From a virus, in the IMG/VR virus record IMGVR_UViG_3300038701_001423, positions 1 to 46,552 of that record: 46,552 nt of DNA, one strand, 5' to 3'. The translations under genes were made by a program, and so were the position numbers. A model generated the notes under the pieces. The model was given only the letters and a program-made list of their open reading frames with translations, was not told the origin of the DNA and did no database searches. Of this stretch, positions 1 to 6,540 are shown piece after piece; positions within the stretch are counted from its first letter, which is position 1, and every line of letters starts with the position of its first letter.

Positions 1-253
1 ACGGAGCTTCTGAGCTTCGGCCTCTTCAAGCTCGCGCCTGCGGTCTTGGATCTTCTCGATGATCCGCGCAGCAGCGCCCTTGCGATAGGATACAGCCCAA
101 CGAGAGAAGCGCATATTGTTCTGGTCACCCAGACGTCCCATGACGAGGCGCTCGATTGTCTGCTCAAGGTACTCAGCCATAGCCTCGGTGCTACGCACAT
201 TGACTTGGCGCCCAACGACCCGGTGCTGGTGACGCAGACCATAGACGATCTCA
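1..253. repeat. Terminal overlap, left copy
   Basis: This stretch repeats at 46300-46552. I aligned the two copies by eye and found one difference: c at 128 against t at 46427. The repeat lies inside one reading frame on the minus strand and the frame is kept across the join. This marks a circular or circularly permuted genome of about 46,299 bp. An end inside a gene argues against a fixed functional terminus, but a true short direct terminal repeat cannot be excluded from sequence alone. Confidence 0.95.
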
Positions 254-594
254 GTGTACTTGCCGAGGTAATCCTTGCGCGTCACTTCACGCTTGTGATA
301 GTAACTGTGCGTCCAGTACATGCAGAAGTTGAGCTCAGCCACAGCCTGCCACAGGTCGCGCTGGTACAGGTAGGCACCGCCTTTCTTCTTAGCCTGTTCA
401 CGCTTGCCGCTGTTGGAGGAGCCTTGCTCAATGATAGCCATATCGATGTTATAGGCTGTCAGCATCTCCTGCGCACGCGCGGCTGCGTTGGCTGCTTCCT
501 CTTCATTGCCTTTCTTGCGACTGGCGAGAGCAAGCAGCTTCTCAACCTTCCGCACGATGGCCTGTTGTTCGTCGTCTAGTTCTTGGTGAGTCAT
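1..594 (-). CDS. DUF2786 family protein, N-terminal part (continues at 46299)
   Basis: The start is the ATG at 594-592, preceded by the leader GGAGACGAACG. The N-terminal 60 residues carry the DUF2786 pattern: a lysine-leucine helix (VEKLLALAS), an EEEAANAAARAQEML helix and a YNID motif. The rest is rich in charged and aromatic residues. The frame runs off the left edge and continues in frame through the terminal overlap to a stop at 45901, giving about 330 residues in total with an alanine/glutamate/arginine-rich coiled-coil C-terminus. Codon 128 reads GGT (Gly) here and GAT (Asp) in the right copy. DUF2786 proteins are common in phages and plasmids and have no firm function. It heads the next step of the leftward early arm. 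Confidence 0.85.
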   Translation of the reverse strand, partial: MTHQELDDEQQAIVRKVEKLLALASRKKGNEEEAANAAARAQEMLTAYNIDMAIIEQGSSNSGKREQAKKKGGAYLYQRDLWQAVAELNFCMYWTHSYYHKREVTRKDYLGKYTEIVYGLRHQHRVVGRQVNVRSTEAMAEYLEQTIERLVMGRLGDQNNMRFSRWAVSYRKGAAARIIEKIQDRRRELEEAEAQKLR

Positions 595-621
595 CGTTCG
601 TCTCCGTTGGTTGAATTCAGA

Positions 622-798
622 TCACGCGAAAGCTGGATCGATGCAGCGCTTGAAGCCCTCAGGGGTCGCAAGAACGTAACACCATACAGTCTCGTGACCT
701 GCAAAGCAAGTGATCCCGTAAGAGACCACAGGCCAACAGGATGAAATGTATGAATGAAGGGTTGGAGTAGTAAGGCGTTGGATGCTTTTATGTGACAT
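622..798 (-). CDS. Small hypothetical protein, 58 aa
   Basis: An ATG at 798-796 follows AAGGA with about 8 bases spacing, and the frame stays open to TGA at 622. The product is rich in cysteine and aromatic residues (for example SSCWPVVSYGITCF and HETVWCYV) and has no family I recognise. It lies between the DUF2786 gene and another small gene on the same strand, within the early leftward unit that starts at the motif at 1005-1028. Confidence 0.55.
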   Translation of the reverse strand: MSHKSIQRLTTPTLHSYISSCWPVVSYGITCFAGHETVWCYVLATPEGFKRCIDPAFA

Positions 799-809
799 TA
801 TCGGCGTCC

Positions 810-947
810 TTATTTAGCTGGGACTGCAATCGCGCAGATACCATCGTTTGAATATTGGCGAACGATGGCGGCAGCTTCGCCCATTGTCGCGACTGTGTGC
901 TTAACTTTGAAGCCTCTCATCGTCTTGATTTTAACTTGATATCCCAT
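810..947 (-). CDS. Small hypothetical protein, 45 aa
   Basis: The ATG at 947-945 follows the phage-wide leader GGAGACGAATT, which is what identifies the gene. The product is basic at its N-terminus (GYQVKIKTMRGFKVKHTV) and then forms a short alanine-rich helix. It looks like a compact single-domain protein of unknown function. It is the first gene after the hairpin at 968-981 and the promoter-like motif at 1005-1028. Confidence 0.6.
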   Translation of the reverse strand: MGYQVKIKTMRGFKVKHTVATMGEAAAIVRQYSNDGICAIAVPAK

Positions 948-967
948 AATTCGTCTCCTAAGCTTGC

Positions 968-981
968 GAGGCCCTCGCCTC
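968..981 (-). promoter_or_regulatory. Leader hairpin upstream of the 45-aa gene
   Basis: GAGGC pairs with GCCTC across a 4-base loop, just upstream of the GGAGACGAAT ribosome site on the minus strand. The same arrangement of motif, hairpin and GGAGACG occurs at 28687-28745. Confidence 0.5.
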
Positions 982-1004
982 ATAAGTTACTTATGCCTGA
1001 AGAT

Positions 1005-1028
1005 GTAACAGAAGGCACGCGTTATTAT
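1005..1028 (-). promoter_or_regulatory. Conserved intergenic motif C (putative promoter)
   Basis: On the minus strand it reads AATAACGCGTGCCTTCTG, matching five other intergenic sites (consensus AAATAGTTnGTGCTTCTGCG). It begins at the stop codon of the preceding gene and lies about 60 bases before the ATG at 947. It is the most diverged of the six copies. No clear sigma-70 boxes are visible. Confidence 0.6.
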
Positions 1029-1399
1029 CAAGCTTCTTGATTTCTTTCAGTCTTGGTCAGGGGGATGGTGGCGACCTTATCCAGTTGAACGAACTCTGGC
1101 GCTGGCACAACCTTCATATTCACGATGTCAACTTCCATGCAAACAACCTCGTAGAGAAGTAGATCTTGCGCGCGGAAGTCCTTCCAAGACAACTCACGCC
1201 ATGGCCAATCTCCCTCGGTGAAGTAAGGAGTAGAACATAACTTGCGCAGATTCATTGCCACCCCCTCGGGTGTCCTGAGGAGTGTCCCAAGCTTGTCTGT
1301 CCACTCAGTCTTGTCTTGACCTGAGTGGATTGAGTAGTGTGGGTTGGTCTTACGAAGATAAAGTCCATCGCTCTTGCGTCGGATGATATATAATCTCAT
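1028..1399 (-). CDS. Hypothetical protein, 123 aa
   Basis: I chose the ATG at 1399-1397. A TTG two codons upstream overlaps the previous stop and is an alternative. The N-terminus (MRLYIIRRKSDGLYLRK) forms a beta-hairpin pattern seen in small phage proteins that display a host-derived or phage-derived beta fold, but I cannot name a family. The middle is rich in tryptophan (TEGDWPWRELSWKDF). It is co-directional and nearly overlapping with its upstream neighbour, so the two are probably translated together. Confidence 0.7.
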   Translation of the reverse strand: MRLYIIRRKSDGLYLRKTNPHYSIHSGQDKTEWTDKLGTLLRTPEGVAMNLRKLCSTPYFTEGDWPWRELSWKDFRAQDLLLYEVVCMEVDIVNMKVVPAPEFVQLDKVATIPLTKTERNQEA

Positions 1400-1401
1400 G
1401 A

Positions 1402-1650
1402 TCAAGATCTTCCAAGACCGCCAGAACCTCCAAAGCCTGTCGTAACTGTTTGGACATTATAATTTCGATGATTGATGTCTCCGCCGCAGATTATATGCGC
1501 GCTGTGGTCTCTTGTTCTCAAATGGTGCTGGACCTGAGTGACCACGTATCTACTTTCCTCAATGATGATATGTTCGCCTTCACGAGGCAAGCTCTGCATT
1601 CTGGTCTTGAGTTCATCTCTTCCAATGAAGCTGATAATGACTTCGATCAT
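1402..1650 (-). CDS. Hypothetical protein, 82 aa
   Basis: The ATG at 1650 follows GAGGGG at good spacing. The protein begins with a hydrophobic strand (MIEVIISFIG) followed by a mixed region with a repeated H/R pattern, and ends in a glycine-rich tail (TTGFGGSGGLGRS). No family is recognised. It lies in a tight string of small early genes on the leftward strand. Confidence 0.65.
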   Translation of the reverse strand: MIEVIISFIGRDELKTRMQSLPREGEHIIIEESRYVVTQVQHHLRTRDHSAHIICGGDINHRNYNVQTVTTGFGGSGGLGRS

Positions 1651-1651
1651 G

Positions 1652-1888
1652 TCAATATCCCCTCTGCATACAAGCTTTAACTATGCGGTTGAAGTTCTGT
1701 TGAGCGTATTCCTTGAGCTCTTCGAACTGATCTTCGTAGCCTTTAGACTTAGGCATCGCTGACGCGAGCCCAGCAAGCCAACAACCGCTGGTGTCAGTCA
1801 CGATCTTGTAAGTCCCTATAGGTGTCACAGCCTCTAAGATATTCTTGTTCGTATATTGGCTACGAGAAATCTTCCAATCGAGAGTCAT
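1652..1888 (-). CDS. Hypothetical protein, 78 aa (start uncertain)
   Basis: The ATG at 1888-1886 gives 78 residues, with GGAG only three bases upstream. A TTG at 1915 would give 87. The frame stays protein-like back to about 1957 (GYKLGWYQGQVDL) without an ATG, so a longer product from a non-standard start, or a small sequence error, is possible. The C-terminal half is helical and charged (GYEDQFEELKEYAQQNF). Function unknown. The gap at 1916-1997 holds no other convincing gene. Confidence 0.55.
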   Translation of the reverse strand: MTLDWKISRSQYTNKNILEAVTPIGTYKIVTDTSGCWLAGLASAMPKSKGYEDQFEELKEYAQQNFNRIVKACMQRGY

Positions 1889-1997
1889 AGGCTCCGAGGA
1901 ATATCTGTCGCACAAGTCAACTTGGCCTTGGTACCAACCAAGCTTGTATCCTTCCTCTTACCCTTCAGGGCATTGAGATCCAGCGGTTTCGATCTTT

Positions 1998-2315
1998 CTA
2001 GGAATCATCTTCTTGTTCCAATCTTGCATCTGTGACTAAGACGTTGATTAACTCGCCCATCTTCAATCCAAGCTTCTTTGCCTCTGAAGTCACCCAAGTG
2101 TTGTTGGCGCGCTCGAGATGGACGACGACGGGCTTCGCAGAAGACTCAAGGAGAAGCCCTGCATTTTGGCGGACAATGTATACGTAGCTCCTGTTTGAAC
2201 CGACAATGTCCGCGATCTTCTGATGGCCATAATCAGGGTTTGCCTCAGCAATATCTCTTATGCGCCTAGCTAGCGATGGCTTACCTAAGCGCACTTCGTA
2301 AGTTTTACGGCTCAT
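1998..2315 (-). CDS. Small helix-turn-helix protein, 105 aa
   Basis: The start overlaps the upstream stop (ATGA). Residues about 15-50 (SLARRIRDIAEANPDYGHQK followed by IADIVGSNRSYVYIVRQNAG) have the spacing of a helix-turn-helix with a recognition helix near SNRSYVYIVR, so DNA binding is likely. The rest holds a second helical segment that could mediate dimerisation. It could be an early regulator. This is an inference from pattern, not a family match. Confidence 0.65.
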   Translation of the reverse strand: MSRKTYEVRLGKPSLARRIRDIAEANPDYGHQKIADIVGSNRSYVYIVRQNAGLLLESSAKPVVVHLERANNTWVTSEAKKLGLKMGELINVLVTDARLEQEDDS

Positions 2316-2542
2316 GCTTCCGGCTCCATTAAATTACGTTCAGTCATCGGCCATTCATCAACGACGACATGTACCGGGTTTAATGCGCATATCTCTATCG
2401 GAACAGGCTTTGCCAACACGTCATAGCCAGCTTCAGCCATCACCCTTGATACGAACTGTTGGCGCAGGCTTGGCCCTTTTTGCGGGCAGAATACAACTAG
2501 AACAGTGCTGCCTTTTGAACCCTTATCAAATCCTGTGATCAT
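2312..2542 (-). CDS. Hypothetical protein, 76 aa
   Basis: The ATG at 2542 overlaps the upstream stop (ATGA) and the gene overlaps the next start in the same way. The protein has a beta-rich core (STVLVVFCPQKG, then VPIEICALNPVHVVVDEW) suggesting a small alpha/beta fold. No family recognised. Confidence 0.65.
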   Translation of the reverse strand: MITGFDKGSKGSTVLVVFCPQKGPSLRQQFVSRVMAEAGYDVLAKPVPIEICALNPVHVVVDEWPMTERNLMEPEA

Positions 2543-3048
2543 GCTTCTGGCTCCTCAATAATAGGTTTCCAAACTAGGTCACGCGTTCGCGCTGCCCACT
2601 CCTTCTTACTCAGGCTTTCGAGTGACCTTATGAACCGGGGGTGGTTCAGTTCCGGGTGAGTCTTGAGATCTGACAATGCCACCCCCCTGAGGCTGATCTC
2701 ATCCTCGAACTCTTGCTGGTTGTTCCAGACCGTGCGCTGCAGCTCGCCAAGCATGCTCAAGCGCTTGGCTACGAACAAGCCTAGGTGGTTCTCTAGCGCG
2801 TCTAGCACGATCACGCGTCGCGCTCTGTTCTGCTGTTTAGGCGTCATGCTCGCGCACATGAGAGTGTAAGCTCGCTCCTTCTTAACGACGAGCGTCACTT
2901 TGTGGCACATAGAGACCAATTCATTGAGAAGCGCAAAACGTCCCTGAGGGAGCTGGCCATCGACGTTCATCATAAGCCATATGCGCGAGTGTTGAATGAA
3001 GGGTTGCCATGAGGGGTCTTCCTGGAGGCTCTGAATAGATAGGTTCAT
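2539..3048 (-). CDS. Hypothetical protein, 169 aa
   Basis: The ATG at 3048 is preceded by GGGAG at six bases. A GTG directly before it is an alternative that overlaps the upstream stop. The protein is predominantly helical, with a tryptophan-rich N-terminus and a charged C-terminus (SLSKKEWAARTRDLVWK). I recognise no domain. It sits in the same overlapping run as its neighbours, which suggests one polycistronic early message. Confidence 0.65.
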   Translation of the reverse strand: MNLSIQSLQEDPSWQPFIQHSRIWLMMNVDGQLPQGRFALLNELVSMCHKVTLVVKKERAYTLMCASMTPKQQNRARRVIVLDALENHLGLFVAKRLSMLGELQRTVWNNQQEFEDEISLRGVALSDLKTHPELNHPRFIRSLESLSKKEWAARTRDLVWKPIIEEPEA

Positions 3049-3458
3049 CACAGACTCCCATTCTCTCTTGCCTGCTTGATTTCTGCAATCCGGTCGAACC
3101 TTGATTGGGTTGTGAAAGATAGGAAAGAATTGTAATCTTCACCCAACAATCGTTGAGGGTCGCTGACGAGAGTATCATCCCAGCTAGACACTGGAGATTT
3201 AGATATGTCAACTAACAACCGTTCAGCCCTGAGCACATTGATGGCCTTGACACCGTAACCTTGGTTCAACAGTTGCCGGATTTGCTTCTTCTGGACCTCG
3301 ATCAGAATCCCTTCTCTGTGCTCAATGAAGAGCTTACAAGAGGACTGGAGCGCCTCGCACAACAACAAGCATCGGGGGTTGGTGTCAGGCAATGAACCGT
3401 GGAAGAGCTTGTGAGATAGCTCTGATAAGGTCACTGTTGAATTTCGCTTAGTCGACAT
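3048..3458 (-). CDS. Hypothetical protein, 136 aa, first gene of the left early operon
   Basis: The ATG at 3458 follows AGGA. It is the first leftward gene after the divergent intergenic region and lies about 50 bases from the motif at 3506-3529. The protein is mostly helical and charged (IEVQKKQIRQLLNQGYGVKA, RFDRIAEIKQAREN). No family is recognised. First genes after a divergent control region are often regulators or host-takeover proteins, but nothing in this sequence decides that. Confidence 0.7.
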   Translation of the reverse strand: MSTKRNSTVTLSELSHKLFHGSLPDTNPRCLLLCEALQSSCKLFIEHREGILIEVQKKQIRQLLNQGYGVKAINVLRAERLLVDISKSPVSSWDDTLVSDPQRLLGEDYNSFLSFTTQSRFDRIAEIKQARENGSL

Positions 3459-3505
3459 ATTAAAATCCTACGAATCGTTGCATTGGTTTGTTTATTTATC
3501 ATATG

Positions 3506-3529
3506 GAGCGCATAAGCACCAACTATTTC
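3506..3529 (-). promoter_or_regulatory. Conserved intergenic motif D (putative leftward promoter)
   Basis: On the minus strand it reads GAAATAGTTGGTGCTTATGC, a close match to the six-site consensus. It faces the leftward early genes and sits beside the GCAAACTACT repeat region. Confidence 0.65.
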
Positions 3530-3551
3530 AGAAAGGTTGCCATTTTACCAA

Positions 3552-3880
3552 GCAAACTACTTTGAATGAGATCGTAGTAGTTTGCCAGCGTATGGTGTTT
3601 ATCGCGTTATTACAGTGCTTTAAAGCAAACTACTATGAAAAGCGTTCTTTGTCCAGTTGGCAGGGCTAAAATTGGAAAGAACAGGATGTAAAAGCTTTTG
3701 ATTAAACAAAGTGGAAAATAATAAGAGATCAAAGTAGTTTGCTTATAAGCCCTTGTTCTTTAACAATAAAACATCATACCTTGGCAAAATACTATGAATG
3801 AAATGGTTATGAATCGGAGCTGACGATGCAGGTAACATACTGTTAATGCTCGGTTATTCATCTACTATGAGCAAACTACT
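3552..3880. repeat. Iteron-like repeats GCAAACTACT in the divergent region
   Basis: Exact copies of GCAAACTACT are at 3552-3561, 3625-3634 and 3871-3880 on the plus strand and at 3576-3585 and 3733-3742 on the minus strand. A one-mismatch copy is at 3784-3793. The first two form an inverted pair with 14 bases between. Most copies continue as TWTGA or a similar sequence. The surrounding 480 bases are AT-rich and hold no convincing gene. Such arrays serve as replication-initiator iterons or as repressor/activator operators; sequence alone cannot tell which. Confidence 0.8.
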
Positions 3881-3935
3881 ATGGTTGGACAGATCCGGGG
3901 GTGTGTTCGCGTGGTCAAATAAGTGCCTGCTGGGG

Positions 3936-3960
3936 GTAATAGTTGATGCTTCTGCGTTTC
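3936..3960 (+). promoter_or_regulatory. Conserved intergenic motif F (putative rightward promoter)
   Basis: It reads GTAATAGTTGATGCTTCTGC and matches the six-site consensus. It lies about 70 bases before the ATG at 4027, opposite in direction to motif D. Confidence 0.65.
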
Positions 3961-4026
3961 AGTTCAGGCATACGTACAGGGCTATGTAGAGCAATCACGC
4001 TCAGTCACTATAACGGGAGAACAATC

Positions 4027-4254
4027 ATGGCTGATGAACAAGATAACAAGGGCAAGCGCTTCGACGACGAGACTATCAAAGAGATCCGCGCCAAGCGTGC
4101 AGAGGTCGATGAAGAGACAGGCAAACCCGTCTACACTCACGGCGCATTAGCGAAGGAATTCGGAACATCTGCGGGACGCATCTCGCATATCGTTCGCAAC
4201 ATGACTTACAAAGATCCGGATTACACACCCGTCAACGACACCGTCAAGGAATAG
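4027..4254 (+). CDS. Small HTH DNA-binding protein, 75 aa
   Basis: The ATG at 4027 follows GGGAGA at seven bases; an upstream in-frame extension lacks a ribosome site. Residues about 38-60 (HGALAKEFGTSAGRISHIVR) form a classic helix-turn-helix. The rest is highly charged. It is the first gene of the rightward arm, so a role as regulator of late genes or of the adjacent repeats is plausible but unproven. The frame remains open after its TAG stop, running straight into the nuclease gene that follows. Confidence 0.75.
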   Translation: MADEQDNKGKRFDDETIKEIRAKRAEVDEETGKPVYTHGALAKEFGTSAGRISHIVRNMTYKDPDYTPVNDTVKE

Positions 4255-4296
4255 CAAGTCATTCCTCGCGAACTTGAATCTGACCTACGCTCTGCA

Positions 4297-4647
4297 TTGC
4301 GCGATGAGCGTAGGTTCCCTCTTGGGACTATCACCTTCACAGAGTATGCGCTTGGTGGAGATGCTGGCGCACCTGATTGCTGGTTTGCTGGCAACGGAAG
4401 ATGGAACCCTATCGAGCTCAAGAAGGGCTCCAATCCCAGACCTAAGCTAAGGCCATCACAAGTGCGCTGGCACAAGGACAGCCTGACTATGGGCATACCT
4501 ACTTACTTGGCAACCCTTCACGAGGGCAGAGTGATCCAGTTCAGAATGAAGCTGATCAACTCTCAACTGATGTGTGACCCTGTTTCTTCTGCCCCTCTCG
4601 ACAGCTACGACATTGAAGGCATGCGCCAGTTGCTGCAATCAGTCTAA
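4297..4647 (+). CDS. VRR-NUC-like PD-(D/E)xK nuclease (start uncertain)
   Basis: The motif order G-A-P-D, then I-E-L-K, then RPSQVRWH matches small VRR-NUC/restriction-like nucleases, in which D and the E-x-K residues bind metal. This start is a TTG at 4297 with no clear ribosome site. The same frame is open and protein-like back to the TAG that ends the HTH gene (4252-4254), reading IPRELESDLRSAL. A non-standard start (for example ATT at 4261, ten bases after AAGGA) or readthrough of the TAG would explain this. Phage nucleases next to terminase often trim or resolve DNA for packaging. Confidence 0.7.
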   Translation: MRDERRFPLGTITFTEYALGGDAGAPDCWFAGNGRWNPIELKKGSNPRPKLRPSQVRWHKDSLTMGIPTYLATLHEGRVIQFRMKLINSQLMCDPVSSAPLDSYDIEGMRQLLQSV

Positions 4648-4666
4648 CTATCTGTTCCATCTACGC

Positions 4667-4690
4667 AAAATAGTCCGTGCTTCTGCGCTT
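4667..4690 (+). promoter_or_regulatory. Conserved intergenic motif E (putative late promoter)
   Basis: It reads AAAATAGTCCGTGCTTCTGC and lies about 40 bases before the small terminase start. It would drive the packaging and structural genes. Confidence 0.65.
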
Positions 4691-4728
4691 GTTATCAGGC
4701 TTCTTTACTGCGACTGGTACGAGGCACA

Positions 4729-5217
4729 ATGAGTAAAACCCCAAAGCTTACGAAGCAACAAGCTTCCCTCAAAGGCAACTCCTACTGGAGACTTGCTGGC
4801 AGACAAGTGCGCTTTGACCGTGCCTTCAACACCCCTGAAGAGTTGATTGAGAAGGCTTGCGAGTGGTTCAAGTGGCTTGAAGACAACCCTATCGAGGAGG
4901 AGAAGCTCTTCGCTTTCCAAGGTGAAATAACTCGCACAACAGTCCAGCACCCACGTCCACCAACACTCGCAAGCTTGATCCCTTTCCTTGGCATCTCTCG
5001 CAGCACATGGGGCAGATGGCGCAAGGAGCAGGACAACGTCGTCCTCAAGCCTGCGGTTGACTGGGTCGAGGAGATGATCTACGCTATCAAGTTCGAGGGT
5101 GCGTCAGCAGGGGTCATGAATCCTAGCGTCATCATCCGAGATCTTGGCCTCGCAGAGACTACCAACGTCAAAGCAGACACCACTGTCCGCATCGGAGACG
5201 ATGATGCTGGACTTTAG
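4729..5217 (+). CDS. terS: Terminase small subunit (P22 gp3-like)
   Basis: The 162-residue protein has the P22 gp3-family layout: KGNSYW near the start, a TPEELIEKACEWFKWLEDNP helix, a KLFAFQGEITR segment, LIPFLGISRSTWGRWR, and IKFEGASAG followed by NPSVIIRDLGLAETTN. P22 gp3 forms a ring that recognises the pac site and hands DNA to the large subunit for headful packaging. The ATG at 4729 follows GAGG at six bases. The gene overlaps the large-subunit start. Headful packaging agrees with the circularly permuted ends of this window. Confidence 0.88.
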   Translation: MSKTPKLTKQQASLKGNSYWRLAGRQVRFDRAFNTPEELIEKACEWFKWLEDNPIEEEKLFAFQGEITRTTVQHPRPPTLASLIPFLGISRSTWGRWRKEQDNVVLKPAVDWVEEMIYAIKFEGASAGVMNPSVIIRDLGLAETTNVKADTTVRIGDDDAGL

Positions 5218-6538
5218 CCCCGAAGCAAACACCAAGCCTTTTGAACTGACTGAGAAGCAGGCGCTGCAGAGAGACTTGGCAGCCAGCCCAGCGCGCCACA
5301 TCTTAGCCTATGGAGGGTCACGCTCTGGCAAGACCTTTGGGTTCGTTCGCTGCATCGTCGCTCGTGCGTTCATGGCACCCAAGTCTCGTCATGGCATCTT
5401 CCGCCTTCACAATGTGGATGTGAAGCAAGCGGTCATGATGGATACCTTCCCTAAGGTCATGGACGTTTGCTGGCCCGGTGTGCCTTACCACGTCAACAAG
5501 TCTGATCAATACGTATCTCTAGGTCAGGATTCTGAGATCTGGTTCGCTGGGCTGGACGACAAAGAGCGTGTTGAGAAGGTGCTCGGCAAGGAGTTTGCGA
5601 CTGTCTATCCTAACGAATGCTCTCAGATCCCTTACTCATCAATCCTCGCCATGCGCACACGACTAGCGCAGAACTGCGTCAAGATCAACGGTGAACGTCT
5701 GGCGCTCAAGGCCTACTATGACTTGAACCCTACTGGTCGCAAGCATTGGACCTATTCAGAGTTCGTCGAGGGTGTCAACCCCGTAGACAAGCAGCCCATG
5801 CCTGAAGGCGTGCGTGCAGTGCTACAGATGAACCCTGCAGACAACCCTCACCTCGACCAAGAGTATCACGACGAGCTTGAAGCTCTGCCTCTCGCAGAAC
5901 GTATACGTTACAAGGAAGGCAACTATGCGTCGGACTTGCCCAACAGCTTGTGGCCCACGTCCCGGATTGACGAGACGCGTGTAAACCCATCACAGGTGCC
6001 TCCACTTGTGCGCGTTGTCGTTGGCTGTGACCCATCAGGCTCAACAAGCTCAGGGGGTGATTCTCAAGGTATCGTTGTCGCAGGGCTTGGCACAGATGGC
6101 CATTGCTACATTCTAGCGGATGACAGCGTCAACCTATCTCCCGCAGGCTGGGGCAAGCAATGCGTTGATTCATATGAAGAGCATGAGGCCGATTGCATCG
6201 TGGCAGAGGCTAACTATGGCGGTGCCATGGTCGAGTCAACAATCAAGGTGTCCAATGACAAGGTCAAAGTCAAGCTGGTCCATGCTAGCCGGGGCAAGCA
6301 TGTTCGTGCTGAGCCTGTGGCTGCGCTGTACGAGCGGACCAAGGTTAGTGAGCCACGCGTCCATCACGTTGGCGTGTTCGAGGATCTCGAGGACCAGATG
6401 TCCCAGTTCAACAATGAAGGATACCAAGGTGGCGGCTCACCAGACAGGGCTGACGCTCTCGTGTGGGCAGTGACAGATCTCATGCTGGGCAAGCCTAAGA
6501 AAGCTGGCATGCTGGTCAAGTCTGCGAGTAGGAGCTGA
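5201..6538 (+). CDS. terL: Terminase large subunit
   Basis: The packaging ATPase/nuclease. The Walker A motif GGSRSGKT is at residues 38-45, and VYPNECSQ has the position of the Walker B segment. The C-terminal nuclease shows VVGCDPSGSTSSGGDSQG (first metal aspartate), EANYGGAMV and SPDRADALVWA (last aspartate). Tandem ATGs at 5201 and 5204 follow CGGAG, and both lie inside the end of the small-subunit gene. I report the first; the frame is also open further upstream to 5144 but without a ribosome site. About 445 residues, normal for the family. Confidence 0.93.
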   Translation: MMLDFSPEANTKPFELTEKQALQRDLAASPARHILAYGGSRSGKTFGFVRCIVARAFMAPKSRHGIFRLHNVDVKQAVMMDTFPKVMDVCWPGVPYHVNKSDQYVSLGQDSEIWFAGLDDKERVEKVLGKEFATVYPNECSQIPYSSILAMRTRLAQNCVKINGERLALKAYYDLNPTGRKHWTYSEFVEGVNPVDKQPMPEGVRAVLQMNPADNPHLDQEYHDELEALPLAERIRYKEGNYASDLPNSLWPTSRIDETRVNPSQVPPLVRVVVGCDPSGSTSSGGDSQGIVVAGLGTDGHCYILADDSVNLSPAGWGKQCVDSYEEHEADCIVAEANYGGAMVESTIKVSNDKVKVKLVHASRGKHVRAEPVAALYERTKVSEPRVHHVGVFEDLEDQMSQFNNEGYQGGGSPDRADALVWAVTDLMLGKPKKAGMLVKSASRS

Positions 6539-6540
6539 CA

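Noticed and set aside
46-579. Open plus-strand frame of 177 residues
   Set aside because: Antisense to the DUF2786 gene, which has a family match and a good start.
3478-3669. Plus-strand frame of 63 residues in the divergent region
   Set aside because: TTG start without a ribosome site; it overlaps motif D and two of the GCAAACTACT repeats, so the stretch is better explained as regulatory.
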